64,000 nucleotides of DNA from CAZMNF01 sp964567595 (GTDB taxonomy: Bacteria; Bipolaricaulota; Bipolaricaulia; RBG-16-55-9). The notes beneath the pieces were generated by a model. The model was not told the origin of the DNA. It saw only the letters and a program-made list of their open reading frames with translations, and searched no databases. Positions 1-8,827 of this stretch are shown piece after piece. The number at the start of each line of letters is the position of its first letter. The stretch's first letter is position 1. Made by a program: the position numbers and the translations under genes. The stretch lies in assembly GCA_964567595.1 (NCBI GenBank), contig CAZMNF010000002.1, positions 44,330-108,329 on the forward strand, given 5' to 3'.

Positions 1-565
1 TGCTCGCGCGTGCGTTGGCCTCGGCGGCCGATTCGGCCTGCGACGCCGCCAACGACGAGGCCGACGCAGCGGCTTCGGCGGTGGCCTGGGCTGAGCTTTC
101 CGCGGCTGCTTGAGCTTGGGCGGCGGCCTCGGAGATCACCGAGAGCTGCTCGCTCACTTGCGCCTTGGCTTCCGATATGGCGCTTACGGATGCCTGGGCG
201 CGGGTCTCCGCTTGCGCGGCCGCCTGGGCGATCGCGTCCGCCTGGGATTTCGCCTGAGCCTGCGCCTCGCTGACCGATTCAGCAAAGGCCCGAGCCCGAG
301 AGAGCGCCTCCGATAGGCTCTCCACCCGAGATCGCGCGTTGGCCACCTCTCGATCGCGCGACTCGGCAATGGCGGATGCGGCGGACTCGGCTCGACTGGC
401 GGCTTGGGTGGCCGCCTCGGCGGCGTTCTGCGCGGTGGTTGCAAGCTCAGATGGGACCTTGCCATCCTCAGGTCCGCCTTCTTGGGCCGATCCGAGATGG
501 AGCATCGTGGTCAAGCTGAGCAACAGTAGCCCGGCGAGTAGCGCCCACCTTCGATTTGAGGTCAT
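1..565 (-). CDS. Secreted Ala-rich coiled-coil protein (3' end beyond window)
   Basis: The frame is open from an ATG at 565 to the left edge, so only the first 188 residues are seen. AAAGGAGG lies 7 nt before this ATG; a GTG at 568 is a less well spaced alternative. The protein starts with a signal peptide (MTSNRRWALLAGLLLL..., probable cleavage after HLGSAQ). From about residue 40 it is almost only Ala, Glu, Gln, Ser, Lys and Arg without Pro or Gly, a long helical coiled coil. An exported structural, filament-like or Lpp-like cell-envelope role is possible but not shown. No enzymatic motif is visible. The family is not recognised. Confidence 0.75.
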   Translation of the reverse strand, partial: MTSNRRWALLAGLLLLSLTTMLHLGSAQEGGPEDGKVPSELATTAQNAAEAATQAASRAESAASAIAESRDREVANARSRVESLSEALSRARAFAESVSEAQAQAKSQADAIAQAAAQAETRAQASVSAISEAKAQVSEQLSVISEAAAQAQAAAESSAQATAEAAASASSLAASQAESAAEANARAS

Positions 566-667
566 CACGTAGCCTCCTTTCGTAGAGTCCTCCACGGCTT
601 TTCAATTGAGTGGAGGTTCGTCTTCCCCATCGCCATGAGGGTGACGTCACAGATCGATTCCAGACTT

Positions 668-697
668 TTAACACATTCGCGTTAACATTCCGTTAAC
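668..697 (-). promoter_or_regulatory. Candidate promoter with repeated TTAAC boxes
   Basis: Read on the minus strand, TTAACG (691-696) and TGTTAA (668-673) are 17 bp apart and could be the -35 and -10 of the secreted coiled-coil gene. The same segment holds TTAACA at 668 and 682 and TTAACT at 693. The last two boxes are 11 bp apart, the layout of PhoP-type direct repeats. Regulation by PhoP is only an inference. Confidence 0.3.
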
Positions 698-979
698 TCT
701 CCTTTGCTACATTTTTGAGGGCCGTTATGATGATCTGTGTTGGAGCATTACGAGCTCGAGTCAACGCACCTTTGCCAGAGCTATGGATCTGCTGTCGATC
801 CGTCATCGATCCCCGTCAACCGCACCCGACCCGGGTCGTCCGACAGTCGATCGGCTGAGGCGGGATACTGATCACCGCATAAGTGTCGTACAGGGATTTG
901 CGCTACGTTGACTCGGATTGCGCATTTTGGATGCAGGGCTTGTGCAGTGATCTATAGTTTAGGCGAGATCCACGGTTGC

Positions 980-1008
980 TTGTGGACGCGGTCGTTAGGG
1001 CCTAGGAT
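980..1008 (+). promoter_or_regulatory. Sigma70-like promoter of the histidine phosphatase gene
   Basis: TTGTGG (980-985) and TAGGAT (1003-1008) are separated by 17 bp. The -10 ends 13 nt before the ATG at 1022, which would give a leader of only a few nucleotides. No Shine-Dalgarno precedes that ATG. Confidence 0.4.
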
Positions 1009-1021
1009 AGCCCGTTCGCTC

Positions 1022-1681
1022 ATGGCCATCGAGATCTACTTGATCCGCCACGGTCAGACCGACTGGAACCGCGACCGCATCTGCATGGGGCAGAAGGACG
1101 TGCCGCTCAACCAACTCGGCCATGAGCAGGCACTTCTGGCTGCCGATCGGCTGCGCGAGGTCCCCGTCACGACGATCGTGAGCAGCGACCTGACGCGCAC
1201 GATCGAAACGGCGCAGCCATTGGCCGAGATCCACGGCCTGTCGGTGAATACCGACGCGGCCTTTCGCGAGCTGGATTACGGCGATTGGCAGGGAATTCCG
1301 CAGGACGAGCTGCCCCGGCACTATCCGGAGGCGTTCCGAGAGGACCCGCGGTTGGATCCGCTGGGCTTCCATCCCGACGGCGGCGAGCGCGTCCGAGACC
1401 TCTACGGTCGGGTGACGTCAGCGTTCGATCGACTGATCGAGCTACAGCGAGAGCGAACCATTGCCCTCGTTGCGCATGGCGGCGTCGTGCGCTGTCTCGC
1501 CAACTACGTCCTCGGGCAGGGCGCGCACGCGCTGGAGGGAACGTTTTTCAGCCTCGGCTTTACCGTCAGCAACGGCGGCATCACGCTGATACGGGTGACG
1601 ACTGACGAGACGCCGCAACTGATCCATCTGAACGATACCTGTCACCTCGCGTCGCTGTCCGAGTCCTCCGCAGCCGCGTAG
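1022..1681 (+). CDS. Histidine phosphatase family protein (phosphoglycerate mutase-like)
   Basis: A 219-residue protein starting MAIEIYLIRHGQTDWN. It has the RHG motif with catalytic His10 and the second-half VAHGGVVR histidine of the branch-1 histidine phosphatases (GpmB, CobC, broad-specificity phosphatases). The start at 1022 places the RHG motif near the N-terminus as in the family; the frame is open upstream to 908 but that part looks non-coding. The substrate cannot be told from sequence. A cofactor-dependent mutase is less likely given the short length. Its last 40 nt overlap the 3' end of the convergent chorismate mutase gene. Confidence 0.85.
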   Translation: MAIEIYLIRHGQTDWNRDRICMGQKDVPLNQLGHEQALLAADRLREVPVTTIVSSDLTRTIETAQPLAEIHGLSVNTDAAFRELDYGDWQGIPQDELPRHYPEAFREDPRLDPLGFHPDGGERVRDLYGRVTSAFDRLIELQRERTIALVAHGGVVRCLANYVLGQGAHALEGTFFSLGFTVSNGGITLIRVTTDETPQLIHLNDTCHLASLSESSAAA

Positions 1682-1935
1682 GCCCGCTCCAGGCGTCGCA
1701 TCTCCGCGATGATCGTCTCGAAGATGTGTCGGACGGACTCGGCGTCCAGCGGTCCCTCATTGGCTTCCAGCAGGCGCTCGACGATGGCCGTCTCTCGATC
1801 GGGATCGACAATGGAGGCCCCAGCGTCGGCTTTGGCACGGCCGATTTGCCTGACCGACTCCAGGCGTTGGTTGAGCAGCCGCAGCAGCTCGGCATCGATC
1901 TCGTCGATGTGACGGCGCCGATCGTCGATGCTCAC
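1642..1935 (-). CDS. Chorismate mutase (AroQ fold)
   Basis: A 97-residue single-domain, all-helical protein. It converts chorismate to prephenate for Phe and Tyr synthesis. The start (DDRRRHIDEIDAELLRLLNQR) shows the helix 1 pattern with active-site Arg and the L-L-N-x-R segment. GRAKADAG supplies the Lys, and DPDRETAIVERL the Asp/Arg/Glu of the second helix. The length matches free-standing AroQ enzymes. It starts 15 nt downstream of the VWA-PKD gene on the same strand and may be co-transcribed. Its 3' end overlaps the convergent phosphatase gene by 40 nt. Confidence 0.88.
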   Translation of the reverse strand: MSIDDRRRHIDEIDAELLRLLNQRLESVRQIGRAKADAGASIVDPDRETAIVERLLEANEGPLDAESVRHIFETIIAEMRRLERAYAAAEDSDSDAR

Positions 1936-1950
1936 GGAGCGTGTCTCCGA

Positions 1951-4080
1951 TTATTCGGTCTCGATGCGCGGATGGCGCGGCGCGAAGATGCCGTCCGGGT
2001 TCGGGATCCCGACCCACACGTGCAGCCCGTAAAGCGTCGGATGCCAGAACGCCAGCGGGGATCCGTCGGCGTTCTCCGCGGGGGCGTTCGAAGGGTTCGA
2101 CACCGCTTGTTCGCTGCCGTCCTCAAAGTGGGCCGCCGCGGAACGGCTCGACCAGTCGCTCGCGCGGAAGATCTCGACGTCCTCCATCGTTGAGACGAAG
2201 CGGACGCCGGCGAGCGTCATCTCCCCCTCGGCGTCCTCGGCGTAGAGCAGAACCGGCGGCTCGTCGAAGGCCGGCCGACGATCCATAAGGAACTGCTGGT
2301 TGACATACGCCTGACCGACGCCGTCGACGAACGGGCCAACCTGCTCGTAGCCGGCGTCTTGGGCAGCACTCGGCCGCGTGAAGTCGTTCATGAGCGTGTC
2401 GAGCTGATTCAGCTGCACGATGGCCGTGACGTCGGCGTTGGTCATGCGGTACTGCGTGCCGGGGATGAAGACATCGGCGGCGAAGCGCGCCTGGGCGTCC
2501 CGGGCCTCCTCGTCCGTGACGACGCCCTCGTCGAGGTAATAGTCCATCCAGTCGGGGACGCTGGGCGCGCCATCGAACGCCGAGTCCGTCGTTGAGACGG
2601 GCGCTCCCCGCGGCAGGCCCTCGCGAACGGAGATGCTGACGGTCGCCGCCGAGGCGTTCCCCGCCTCATCCGTGACCCGCACGCGAACGGTGTAATCCCC
2701 CGCAGCGTTGTAGGGATGCCGAGCGGTCGCCTCGGTCGTCTCCTCATCGAACGTGCCGTCGTTGGTCCAGTCCCATTCGTAAGTGTCGATGTCGTCGTTG
2801 GGATCGGATGAGCCGGAGGCGTCGAAGACGATCGCCTCGCCGACCAGCGCCTGGCTGGGCGAGGCGCTCAGGGCCGGCTGCGGGACTCCCGCGTCGCCGT
2901 TGTCGCCCGTCTCCGCCTCGTCACGACCGTCCTCGCCATTGCCGTCCTCCGTCTGGCTGTCGTCGGTGTCCTCTCCGTCGCCGTCGTCGGTTCCCTCGTC
3001 GGGACGGCCGTCGCCCTCGCCGACTTGGATCGTCGGCGATTCCGGAAATTCCACGACGACCCGCTCGCCCTGCGGGGTCGTGTACTCGAGCTCTGACGGC
3101 GCTCGGTTCAGGTCGAACGCCCCCTGCCGCGCGAATCTGACCTGGTAGCGCGTGTGCCAGGCCTCGCCCTCGAACAGCATAGGCACGCGCCATTGGAGCT
3201 GGGTCGCGTCTCGACCGGGCAGGATCGACGGGCCGTTCTCGAGCCCCTGCACGTCGGTGACCGCCCGCGGCAGCGTCTGGGTGAGCAACAGGTAGCGCGC
3301 GGCCACGTGACGATCGCCCTCGCGGAAGATCCGCTCCAGCGCGTCATCGCCATAGCGCTGGAAAAAGCGGCCATTGGAAGCCTCTCCGACGCGGGACAAC
3401 ACGCTGGTCCGCACCGACGGCGTCGTGCCGATGGCAAAGATGGGCACGTCGTTCTCGCCGGCCCGTTCGGCCTCAGCAAGCGGATCACGGCCGACCTGAG
3501 CCACCCCGTCCGTCGGCGCCACGATCAACGGCGTCGCCTCAGACCGAGCGTTGTCGACGAGCTCGTCAACGGCAAGCATCAGGCCATCGCCAAGCGCCGT
3601 CTGTCGGCCCTCGACGAGCCCGTCGATGGTCTCGCGAATCTCGGCGAACGCATCCCGGTTCTCCCCATCGGACCCACCGAGCGAGGTCAGTTCCTGTTCA
3701 ACCCGAGCCGAATCCGCAAATGAGACGATCCCCACGCGATCGGCGGCCCCGAGGTGGGACACGATCGTGTGGGCGATCCCCTGGACTCGGTCCAGGTCAA
3801 CGCTTGCGGATCGATCCAACGCGAGCACCAAGTCAATCGGCCCGTCGTCCGGGTCGGGTTGCGGCCCGATCACGGAGAGCTCCACCTCGGCGGGATCGCT
3901 CTCGCCGCCCTCGGCGATCGCAATCTCCTCAGGCTCGACGTTCTGTTCAATCTGAATCGCACCGGTCGGCTGCGCGATCGTGCCCATCGCGACGATCGCC
4001 AGCAGAAGCGCCCCGACCGACGCCACACGCCACGACTTATCCCATCTGGGCAACATACGGCGCATCGGCCGCCTCCACAT
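1951..4080 (-). CDS. Secreted or membrane-anchored VWA and PKD domain protein
   Basis: About 709 residues. The N-terminus is basic, followed by one hydrophobic segment (VASVGALLLAIVAMGTIA), a signal peptide or anchor. A von Willebrand A domain follows near residues 80-260 with a complete MIDAS DRSAS (DxSxS). Next comes a very acidic low-complexity linker (about 350-400), a PKD domain (about 405-490, DASGSSDPNDD and the YTVRVRVTDEAGN strand), and a C-terminal domain of about 220 residues that I do not recognise. The ATG at 4080 is preferred over the TTG at 4086 because GAGGTG lies 7 nt before it. A role in surface adhesion or protein interaction at the envelope is inferred from the domains only. 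Confidence 0.82.
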   Translation of the reverse strand: MWRRPMRRMLPRWDKSWRVASVGALLLAIVAMGTIAQPTGAIQIEQNVEPEEIAIAEGGESDPAEVELSVIGPQPDPDDGPIDLVLALDRSASVDLDRVQGIAHTIVSHLGAADRVGIVSFADSARVEQELTSLGGSDGENRDAFAEIRETIDGLVEGRQTALGDGLMLAVDELVDNARSEATPLIVAPTDGVAQVGRDPLAEAERAGENDVPIFAIGTTPSVRTSVLSRVGEASNGRFFQRYGDDALERIFREGDRHVAARYLLLTQTLPRAVTDVQGLENGPSILPGRDATQLQWRVPMLFEGEAWHTRYQVRFARQGAFDLNRAPSELEYTTPQGERVVVEFPESPTIQVGEGDGRPDEGTDDGDGEDTDDSQTEDGNGEDGRDEAETGDNGDAGVPQPALSASPSQALVGEAIVFDASGSSDPNDDIDTYEWDWTNDGTFDEETTEATARHPYNAAGDYTVRVRVTDEAGNASAATVSISVREGLPRGAPVSTTDSAFDGAPSVPDWMDYYLDEGVVTDEEARDAQARFAADVFIPGTQYRMTNADVTAIVQLNQLDTLMNDFTRPSAAQDAGYEQVGPFVDGVGQAYVNQQFLMDRRPAFDEPPVLLYAEDAEGEMTLAGVRFVSTMEDVEIFRASDWSSRSAAAHFEDGSEQAVSNPSNAPAENADGSPLAFWHPTLYGLHVWVGIPNPDGIFAPRHPRIETE

Positions 4081-4172
4081 CGTCAATCACCTCATAAAAC
4101 AGTCCGCTCACAACGGGCCATCTCGTGGATTCTAGCGCTCTCTGTGAGACCGCTTCAATCGCGACTGACCAT

Positions 4173-4862
4173 TCAGTGCTGGACAGCCGACACGTCGAGG
4201 CCCCCCACTTTGCGTGCCTGCAACTGGAGATCGAAGCGGGCTTCGATGTGTGCCCGAACGGCGGGCTTGACCTCCTCGAGCGAGGTGGGGCGTTGGAGTT
4301 CGCGCGCCATGGAGGTCATGACCTCGGGATTGAACCCGCAGGGCGAGATGATGCGAAAGTCGTCCAGATCCGTGGCGACGTTGAGCGCAAAGCCGTGATA
4401 GGTCACCCAGCGTCGCACGGCGATCCCGATGGAGGCGAGCTTGCGGCTCGGCGCCCCGGACGTCCAGACGCCCGTGGCGCCTTCGGAGCGCTGGGTGGGG
4501 ATGCCGAAGTCGGCAAGCGCGTCCATGAGGGCCGCTTCCAGGTCGCGCAGATAGCGGTGCAGGTCGCGGCGCCCGCCCGACAGCTTCAAAATGGGATAGC
4601 CGACGAGCTGGCCCGGCCCGTGATACGTCGCCTGGCCGCCGCGCTCGATCTCGTAGACGGGCACGTCTCCATCGGTTGCCAGCGCGGTGGACGCGTCGGG
4701 TTGGCGGTGGCGCCCGAGCGTCACCACGGGCGGGTGTTCGACGAGCACGAGCGCATCCGGGACCCGCTCCCGGATGCGCTCGGTCACGAGTGCTTTCTGG
4801 AAATCCCAGACCTCGGCGAAGTCGCGCCGCCCGAGGTCGATCAACCAGGCGTCGCGGGTCAC
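4173..4862 (-). CDS. lipB: Octanoyl-[ACP]:protein N-octanoyltransferase LipB
   Basis: A 229-residue cytoplasmic enzyme that moves octanoyl from ACP to lipoyl domains, the first step of lipoate assembly. Family motifs present: RGGQATYHGPGQLVGYPI, the catalytic Lys in RKLASIGI, the segment NVATDLDDF and the catalytic Cys in IISPCGFNP. The GTG start at 4862 lies 4 nt after the stop of the upstream E2 gene, so the lipoylation enzyme is translated with its probable substrate. lipA is not in the window. Confidence 0.95.
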   Translation of the reverse strand: MTRDAWLIDLGRRDFAEVWDFQKALVTERIRERVPDALVLVEHPPVVTLGRHRQPDASTALATDGDVPVYEIERGGQATYHGPGQLVGYPILKLSGGRRDLHRYLRDLEAALMDALADFGIPTQRSEGATGVWTSGAPSRKLASIGIAVRRWVTYHGFALNVATDLDDFRIISPCGFNPEVMTSMARELQRPTSLEEVKPAVRAHIEARFDLQLQARKVGGLDVSAVQH

Positions 4863-4866
4863 CCCA

Positions 4867-6237
4867 TCAGGCGCCCACCATGAGCCACTTGGGATTCTCC
4901 AAGAACGCCTTGACGTCCTTGGCGAACGCCGCGCCGACGTGGCCGTCGACCAACCGATGGTCGAAGGACAGCGCCAACATCATCTGCTGGCGAACGACGA
5001 TCTCGTCGTCGACGACGGCCGGCTTCTTCTTGATCTCGTGCACGCCGAGGATCGCCGACTCGGGCGTGTTGACCACGGGCGTGGAGAGCATGCCGCCCTG
5101 GGCCCCGAGGCTGGTGATGGTGAACGTGCCGCCCTGCAGATCCTCGGGGCTGACCTTCGCTTCGCGGGCCAGGCCGGCGAGCCGCTCGATCTCCGCGGCG
5201 ATCTCCAGCATGCTCATCATGTCGGCGTTCTTGACCACGGGGACCATCAGTCCCTGCTGGGTCGCGGTGGCGACGCCGATGTTGTAGTAGTGCTTGAAGA
5301 CGATCTCCTCGTTCTCGTGATCGAGCGAGGCGTTGACATAGGGGTGCTTCTTCAGCGCCGCGACGCAGGCCTTGACGATAAAGGGCAGATACGTCAGCTT
5401 GACGCCCTGCTCCTTGGCGGTCTCCTTGAGGCTCTCCCGCACGCTGACCAACTCGGTCACGTCGAGCTCGTCGACGTAGGTAAAGTGCGCGGCCGTGTCC
5501 TTGGCTTCGCGCATGTGGTCGGAGATGCGGCGACGCATGCCGCGCAGCGGAACGCGATCCTCCTGCTGCTCGCCGCGAACCTGCGGTCGTTCGGGAGCCG
5601 AGGGCATCGTGGAGACCGGCTCGCGCGTCTCCGCAGGCTGCGATGGCTGGGCCGGCGCCGCTTCGGGTTCGCGCGCCTCTTCGGATGGAGCCGCGGCGGG
5701 GGCGCCGCCCTCGGCGAACGCCCGAACGTCGTCGTCGGTCACCCGTCCGGCGGGACCGGAGCCCTGGACTTGGGCAATGTCGACGCCGAGCTCGCGGGCC
5801 AGCTTGCGCGTGGCGGGCGTGGCCAGGACGCGGCCTTGAGGCGGCGCAGGCTGTTGGCCATCGCCTGAGGCCGCCGGGGCGGCCGTCTCGGCTGCGGCCG
5901 CCGCGCCCGAGGTTGAGTCTTGGCCGTCGCTCGCCTCGGCCGCTTCGGCCGGTTCCGCGGGCTCGGCGGCGGGAGCGCCTTCGGAGGGCACCTCCTCGCC
6001 CTCGTCGCCGATCACGAGAATGACCGACCCGACTTCGACGATGTCGCCCTCCTCGGCGTAGCGCTTCAACAGCACGCCCGAGCGGGGCGCCGGAATCTCC
6101 ACGGTCGCCTTGTCGGTCATCACCTCGACGATCGACTGGTCCTCCTCGATCTCGTCGCCTTCCTCAACGAGCCACTGGACGATCTCGCCCTCGTGGACCC
6201 CCTCACCGACGTCGGGCAGCTTGAATTCCAATGCCAT
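4867..6237 (-). CDS. 2-oxo acid dehydrogenase complex E2 (dihydrolipoamide acyltransferase)
   Basis: 456 residues in the classic E2 order. Lipoyl domain (1-77) with the lipoylated Lys43 in MTDKATVEIP; Ala/Glu-rich flexible linker; peripheral subunit-binding domain (about 137-172, ATPATRKLARELGVDI); a second linker; and the catalytic acyltransferase domain ending in FDHRLVDGH with His427 and Asp431. It forms the core of a pyruvate or branched-chain oxo-acid dehydrogenase; sequence alone does not settle which. E1 and E3 genes are not adjacent. The neighbour lipB supplies the lipoyl modification. GAGGAG lies 12 nt before the ATG. Confidence 0.93.
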   Translation of the reverse strand: MALEFKLPDVGEGVHEGEIVQWLVEEGDEIEEDQSIVEVMTDKATVEIPAPRSGVLLKRYAEEGDIVEVGSVILVIGDEGEEVPSEGAPAAEPAEPAEAAEASDGQDSTSGAAAAAETAAPAASGDGQQPAPPQGRVLATPATRKLARELGVDIAQVQGSGPAGRVTDDDVRAFAEGGAPAAAPSEEAREPEAAPAQPSQPAETREPVSTMPSAPERPQVRGEQQEDRVPLRGMRRRISDHMREAKDTAAHFTYVDELDVTELVSVRESLKETAKEQGVKLTYLPFIVKACVAALKKHPYVNASLDHENEEIVFKHYYNIGVATATQQGLMVPVVKNADMMSMLEIAAEIERLAGLAREAKVSPEDLQGGTFTITSLGAQGGMLSTPVVNTPESAILGVHEIKKKPAVVDDEIVVRQQMMLALSFDHRLVDGHVGAAFAKDVKAFLENPKWLMVGA

Positions 6238-6350
6238 CTCGGGCCATCACTCCTCGGAAAATGTCCAAACAAACGCCATGGTAGCGAACGGATTCCATCA
6301 AGCCAAGGGAGAGACCCTGCTTTGTAGGGCCGTGGGTGGATTGATGATGA

Positions 6351-6635
6351 GCCTTCGATGATCTTGCGGCGGATGACGGCGCTCAGATAGTCGATAATCA
6401 TGACCGTCACGACCACGACGAGGAGATACAGACCGACCTCGGGCCAGCGCCCCTGTCGCACGGCTCGAAGAATGACGGCGCCAATGCCGCCAGCCCCGAC
6501 GATCCCCAGGACGGTGGCCGCGCGAACGTTGATCTCAAAGCGGTAGATCGCCATGGCGAGAAACTCCGGGATGACTTGGGGCAAAACGGCATAGCGGAAT
6601 CGGACCGCCCCCGCAGCTTCAGTCTGTTTGGGCGT
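6351..6635 (-). pseudogene. phnE: Relic of phosphonate ABC transporter permease PhnE (C-terminal part)
   Basis: The minus strand encodes about 95 residues that match the end of PhnE permeases. They run from TPKQTEAAGA through RYAVLPQVIPEF and YRFEINVRAATVLG, then IVGAGGIG and a last membrane segment ending SAVIRRKI. An in-frame TAA (6636-6638) stands just before the homology, and the rest of the gene (about two thirds, including the N-terminal membrane segments) is missing. No native stop follows; the frame runs on into the 5' end of the E2 gene. No PhnC ATPase or PhnD binding protein is nearby. I read it as the remnant of a lost phosphonate/phosphate uptake locus. Confidence 0.75.
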
Positions 6636-6722
6636 TTAATGTTCCTGATAGATTTAGCGTGATATATAGTATAGATACAAACGGACCACTCGTCGAGTTG
6701 AATTGCCCATGGCGGCGCGGAA

Positions 6723-7349
6723 CTAGCCGCGCAATTCGCGCTCGATGTCGGTCCAACTGCGCACGACAACGACCGACGGATGGCTCGCGGCAAGGTCACC
6801 CTCGGGGATGAGGCCGAGTTCGGCCGTCAGAATGGGCCGCATTCCGCATTCCCCATAGAGTTCGCCCTCGTACGGCAGGTCGCCGATACCGGCCAGGGGA
6901 CGTTCACGCTCGCAGATCGCGCTCAGGGCATCGCGCTTGTAGGCCGTATCGCCCAGGCCACGCTGCGGCTTCATGCGCAACTCAACGTGGTCCGCGTCCG
7001 GAGCGGGGAATCCGTGTCGTCGCAGCCACGTTTCCGTGCCGGCACGCATGGAGTCGCCGTCGCCGTCGTGTCGCCCTGTGAGGTAGACGAGCCGATGGCC
7101 CGCTTCGGTCCAAGCGCGGAGGACCTCGGCGGCGCGAGGCATCGGCTCGTCCAAGTCCACAAAACGCTCCGAGAGGAAAACTCGGAAGAGTCGCCGGCGT
7201 TCGTCATCGCTGACGTGGGGCTTGAAGCCGCCATAGTCGGCAAGCGCCGTCGGGACGAGCTCCGGACGGCCGATCGCTTCCAGCGAGCGGGCCAGGCGCG
7301 GACGGGCATCGGCGATGGTGTTGTCGATGTCGCAGACGAGCGTCCTCAT
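6723..7349 (-). CDS. HAD-superfamily hydrolase
   Basis: A 208-residue protein starting MRTLVCDIDNTIAD, which carries the HAD motif I nucleophile (DxDxT). Motif II is YLTGRHDGDG. A conserved Lys lies in TAYKRDALSAI and the acidic motif IV in AGIGDLPYEG. A cap helix set lies between motifs I and II. The substrate is unknown; it resembles acid-phosphatase or nucleotidase-like HADs. Its ATG overlaps the stop of the upstream HD gene (ATGA), indicating translational coupling, so both may act on nucleotides. That last point is inference. Confidence 0.82.
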   Translation of the reverse strand: MRTLVCDIDNTIADARPRLARSLEAIGRPELVPTALADYGGFKPHVSDDERRRLFRVFLSERFVDLDEPMPRAAEVLRAWTEAGHRLVYLTGRHDGDGDSMRAGTETWLRRHGFPAPDADHVELRMKPQRGLGDTAYKRDALSAICERERPLAGIGDLPYEGELYGECGMRPILTAELGLIPEGDLAASHPSVVVVRSWTDIERELRG

Positions 7350-8644
7350 CCCAGCAGTGCCTCGACCTCCGGACGGAGCTCCGCCGGCAGGCAGAGCCGA
7401 TCGTGGGTGGTGACGCGATTGGTGATCGCGCCGATCAGCTCGGAGTGTTCGCTCAGCTCGTACAGACGCATGCGTCGATCGACGAGGTAGATGCTCTCGC
7501 TGACTTCGTCGCGCGCGGCGTGGAAAAGCCCGTCGCTGTACGGGTCGCTGACGGCCCGATCGAGGACGAGATAGTAGCGCGGGTCGAACCCTGCCGCCTG
7601 GGCCGCGTCGGCGATCTCGGCGCGCTGCATTTCGTAGCGACCCGGCTCGATCGGGATCGTTTTGAAGATCTGTCGACGCAGAAAGCGGGTTGCAAGATCG
7701 GCGAGCACGGGGTCGGCCGCTTGGGCCCACTGTCGCACGGCGTAGACGAGCGAAACGTCGTCGAGCTGGACGAACTCCTCGGCGGTCAGCGTGCGGACAT
7801 TGCGCAGCATCTTCCGCAGGGGCTCAGAAAGAAACAGGCGATCGCCGGCCTCGAGCAGATCGGCCGCGCGCTGGAGCAGGCGAATGAGCATGGCGGAGGC
7901 GGCACGGCCCGTCTTGTGGTGATAGACCTGCTGGTACATGTAGTAACGGGCGAGGACGTAGCTTTCCACGGCCCGGACGCCCTTGTCCCGGTCGACGGCG
8001 ATCTCCCAATCGTCAGCTCGCGGCACGATGCGGAGGCTGTGCAGGAGCCATTCCAGATCGAACCGCCCGTAGCCGACGCCCGTGTGGACGCTGTCGCGCA
8101 GGAGATAGTCCATGCGGTCGACGTCCAATTGGCTGGAGATCAGCTTGACCGCAAACGACGGCTTGAACGTCCGCTCCACGATCTGGGCGATCCATTCGGG
8201 GTAGTCGGGATGGGCCCCCCGCAGGACCTGATGGACGTCGCTGCTCGGATCGCGCAACAGGCGAACGGTCCAGCGCTCGTGGTGCTCGCCGGCAAAGTTT
8301 TCTAACAGGTGCGAGAACGGATAGTGGCCGATGTCGTGGCAAAGACTCGCCGCGAGCATCAGCTCGCGATGCGCGCGCAACGCCGCCACGAGCTCTTGAT
8401 ACGACGGGTCGACCTCGAGCGTCGTCATCCGCTCGATGACCCGCTTCATCAGGTACGTTGCGCCCAACGAATGGGAAAAACGGTTGTGGTCGGCCCCGGG
8501 GTAGACGACGTAGCCGGTCCCCATGAGCTTGATGTTGCGCAGTCGTTGCACCTCGCGCGTCTCGATGAGCTCCAGCACGAGCCGGTCGTGATCCTGATCG
8601 AAGCCGAGCAGGTTGTGGACGGGATCGCGGAAGACTTTGTCCAT
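7346..8644 (-). CDS. HD-domain phosphohydrolase (SAMHD1/YwfO-like)
   Basis: 432 residues beginning MDKVFRDPVHNLLGFD. It shows the complete metal-binding HD set: His in HNRFSHSLGA, the HD pair in SLCHDIGHYPFSH and the distal Asp in QLDVDRMDYLLRD. This is the layout of the SAMHD1/dGTPase-like family that hydrolyses dNTPs or related nucleotides. The C-terminal 200 residues are helical, as in YwfO-type proteins. It has no Shine-Dalgarno, but a well-formed promoter ends 10 nt before the ATG. It is coupled to the HAD gene downstream by an ATGA overlap. Confidence 0.88.
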   Translation of the reverse strand: MDKVFRDPVHNLLGFDQDHDRLVLELIETREVQRLRNIKLMGTGYVVYPGADHNRFSHSLGATYLMKRVIERMTTLEVDPSYQELVAALRAHRELMLAASLCHDIGHYPFSHLLENFAGEHHERWTVRLLRDPSSDVHQVLRGAHPDYPEWIAQIVERTFKPSFAVKLISSQLDVDRMDYLLRDSVHTGVGYGRFDLEWLLHSLRIVPRADDWEIAVDRDKGVRAVESYVLARYYMYQQVYHHKTGRAASAMLIRLLQRAADLLEAGDRLFLSEPLRKMLRNVRTLTAEEFVQLDDVSLVYAVRQWAQAADPVLADLATRFLRRQIFKTIPIEPGRYEMQRAEIADAAQAAGFDPRYYLVLDRAVSDPYSDGLFHAARDEVSESIYLVDRRMRLYELSEHSELIGAITNRVTTHDRLCLPAELRPEVEALLG

Positions 8645-8654
8645 GGCGCGCTCA

Positions 8655-8683
8655 AGCCTACACGGGATCGCCGACGTTGTCGA
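8655..8683 (-). promoter_or_regulatory. Leaderless-type promoter of the HD phosphohydrolase gene
   Basis: On the minus strand TCGACA (8678-8683), a 17-bp spacer and TAGGCT (8655-8660) are followed by 10 nt and the ATG at 8644. Transcription would start at or within a few bases of the start codon. Confidence 0.5.
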
Positions 8684-8827
8684 CAGATGCGGGATCGCGT
8701 CCACACGCTCGAAGCTGTCCCACGTTGACGGCCCACTGACGGAATCAAGCTTGATGGCAACCTGGCGCGTGGAGTAGGCTCTCAGAGGGAATTGTCCGCT
8801 TATCCCGCAGGAGGAGGCATTGCGCGC

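Larger units (their letters stand above)
566..1021. other. Intergenic region between divergent genes
   Basis: No credible coding frame is seen in this stretch of about 450 nt. It holds promoter candidates for the two divergent flanking genes (annotated separately). The segment at 660-720 is more AT-rich than its surroundings. Confidence 0.5.
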
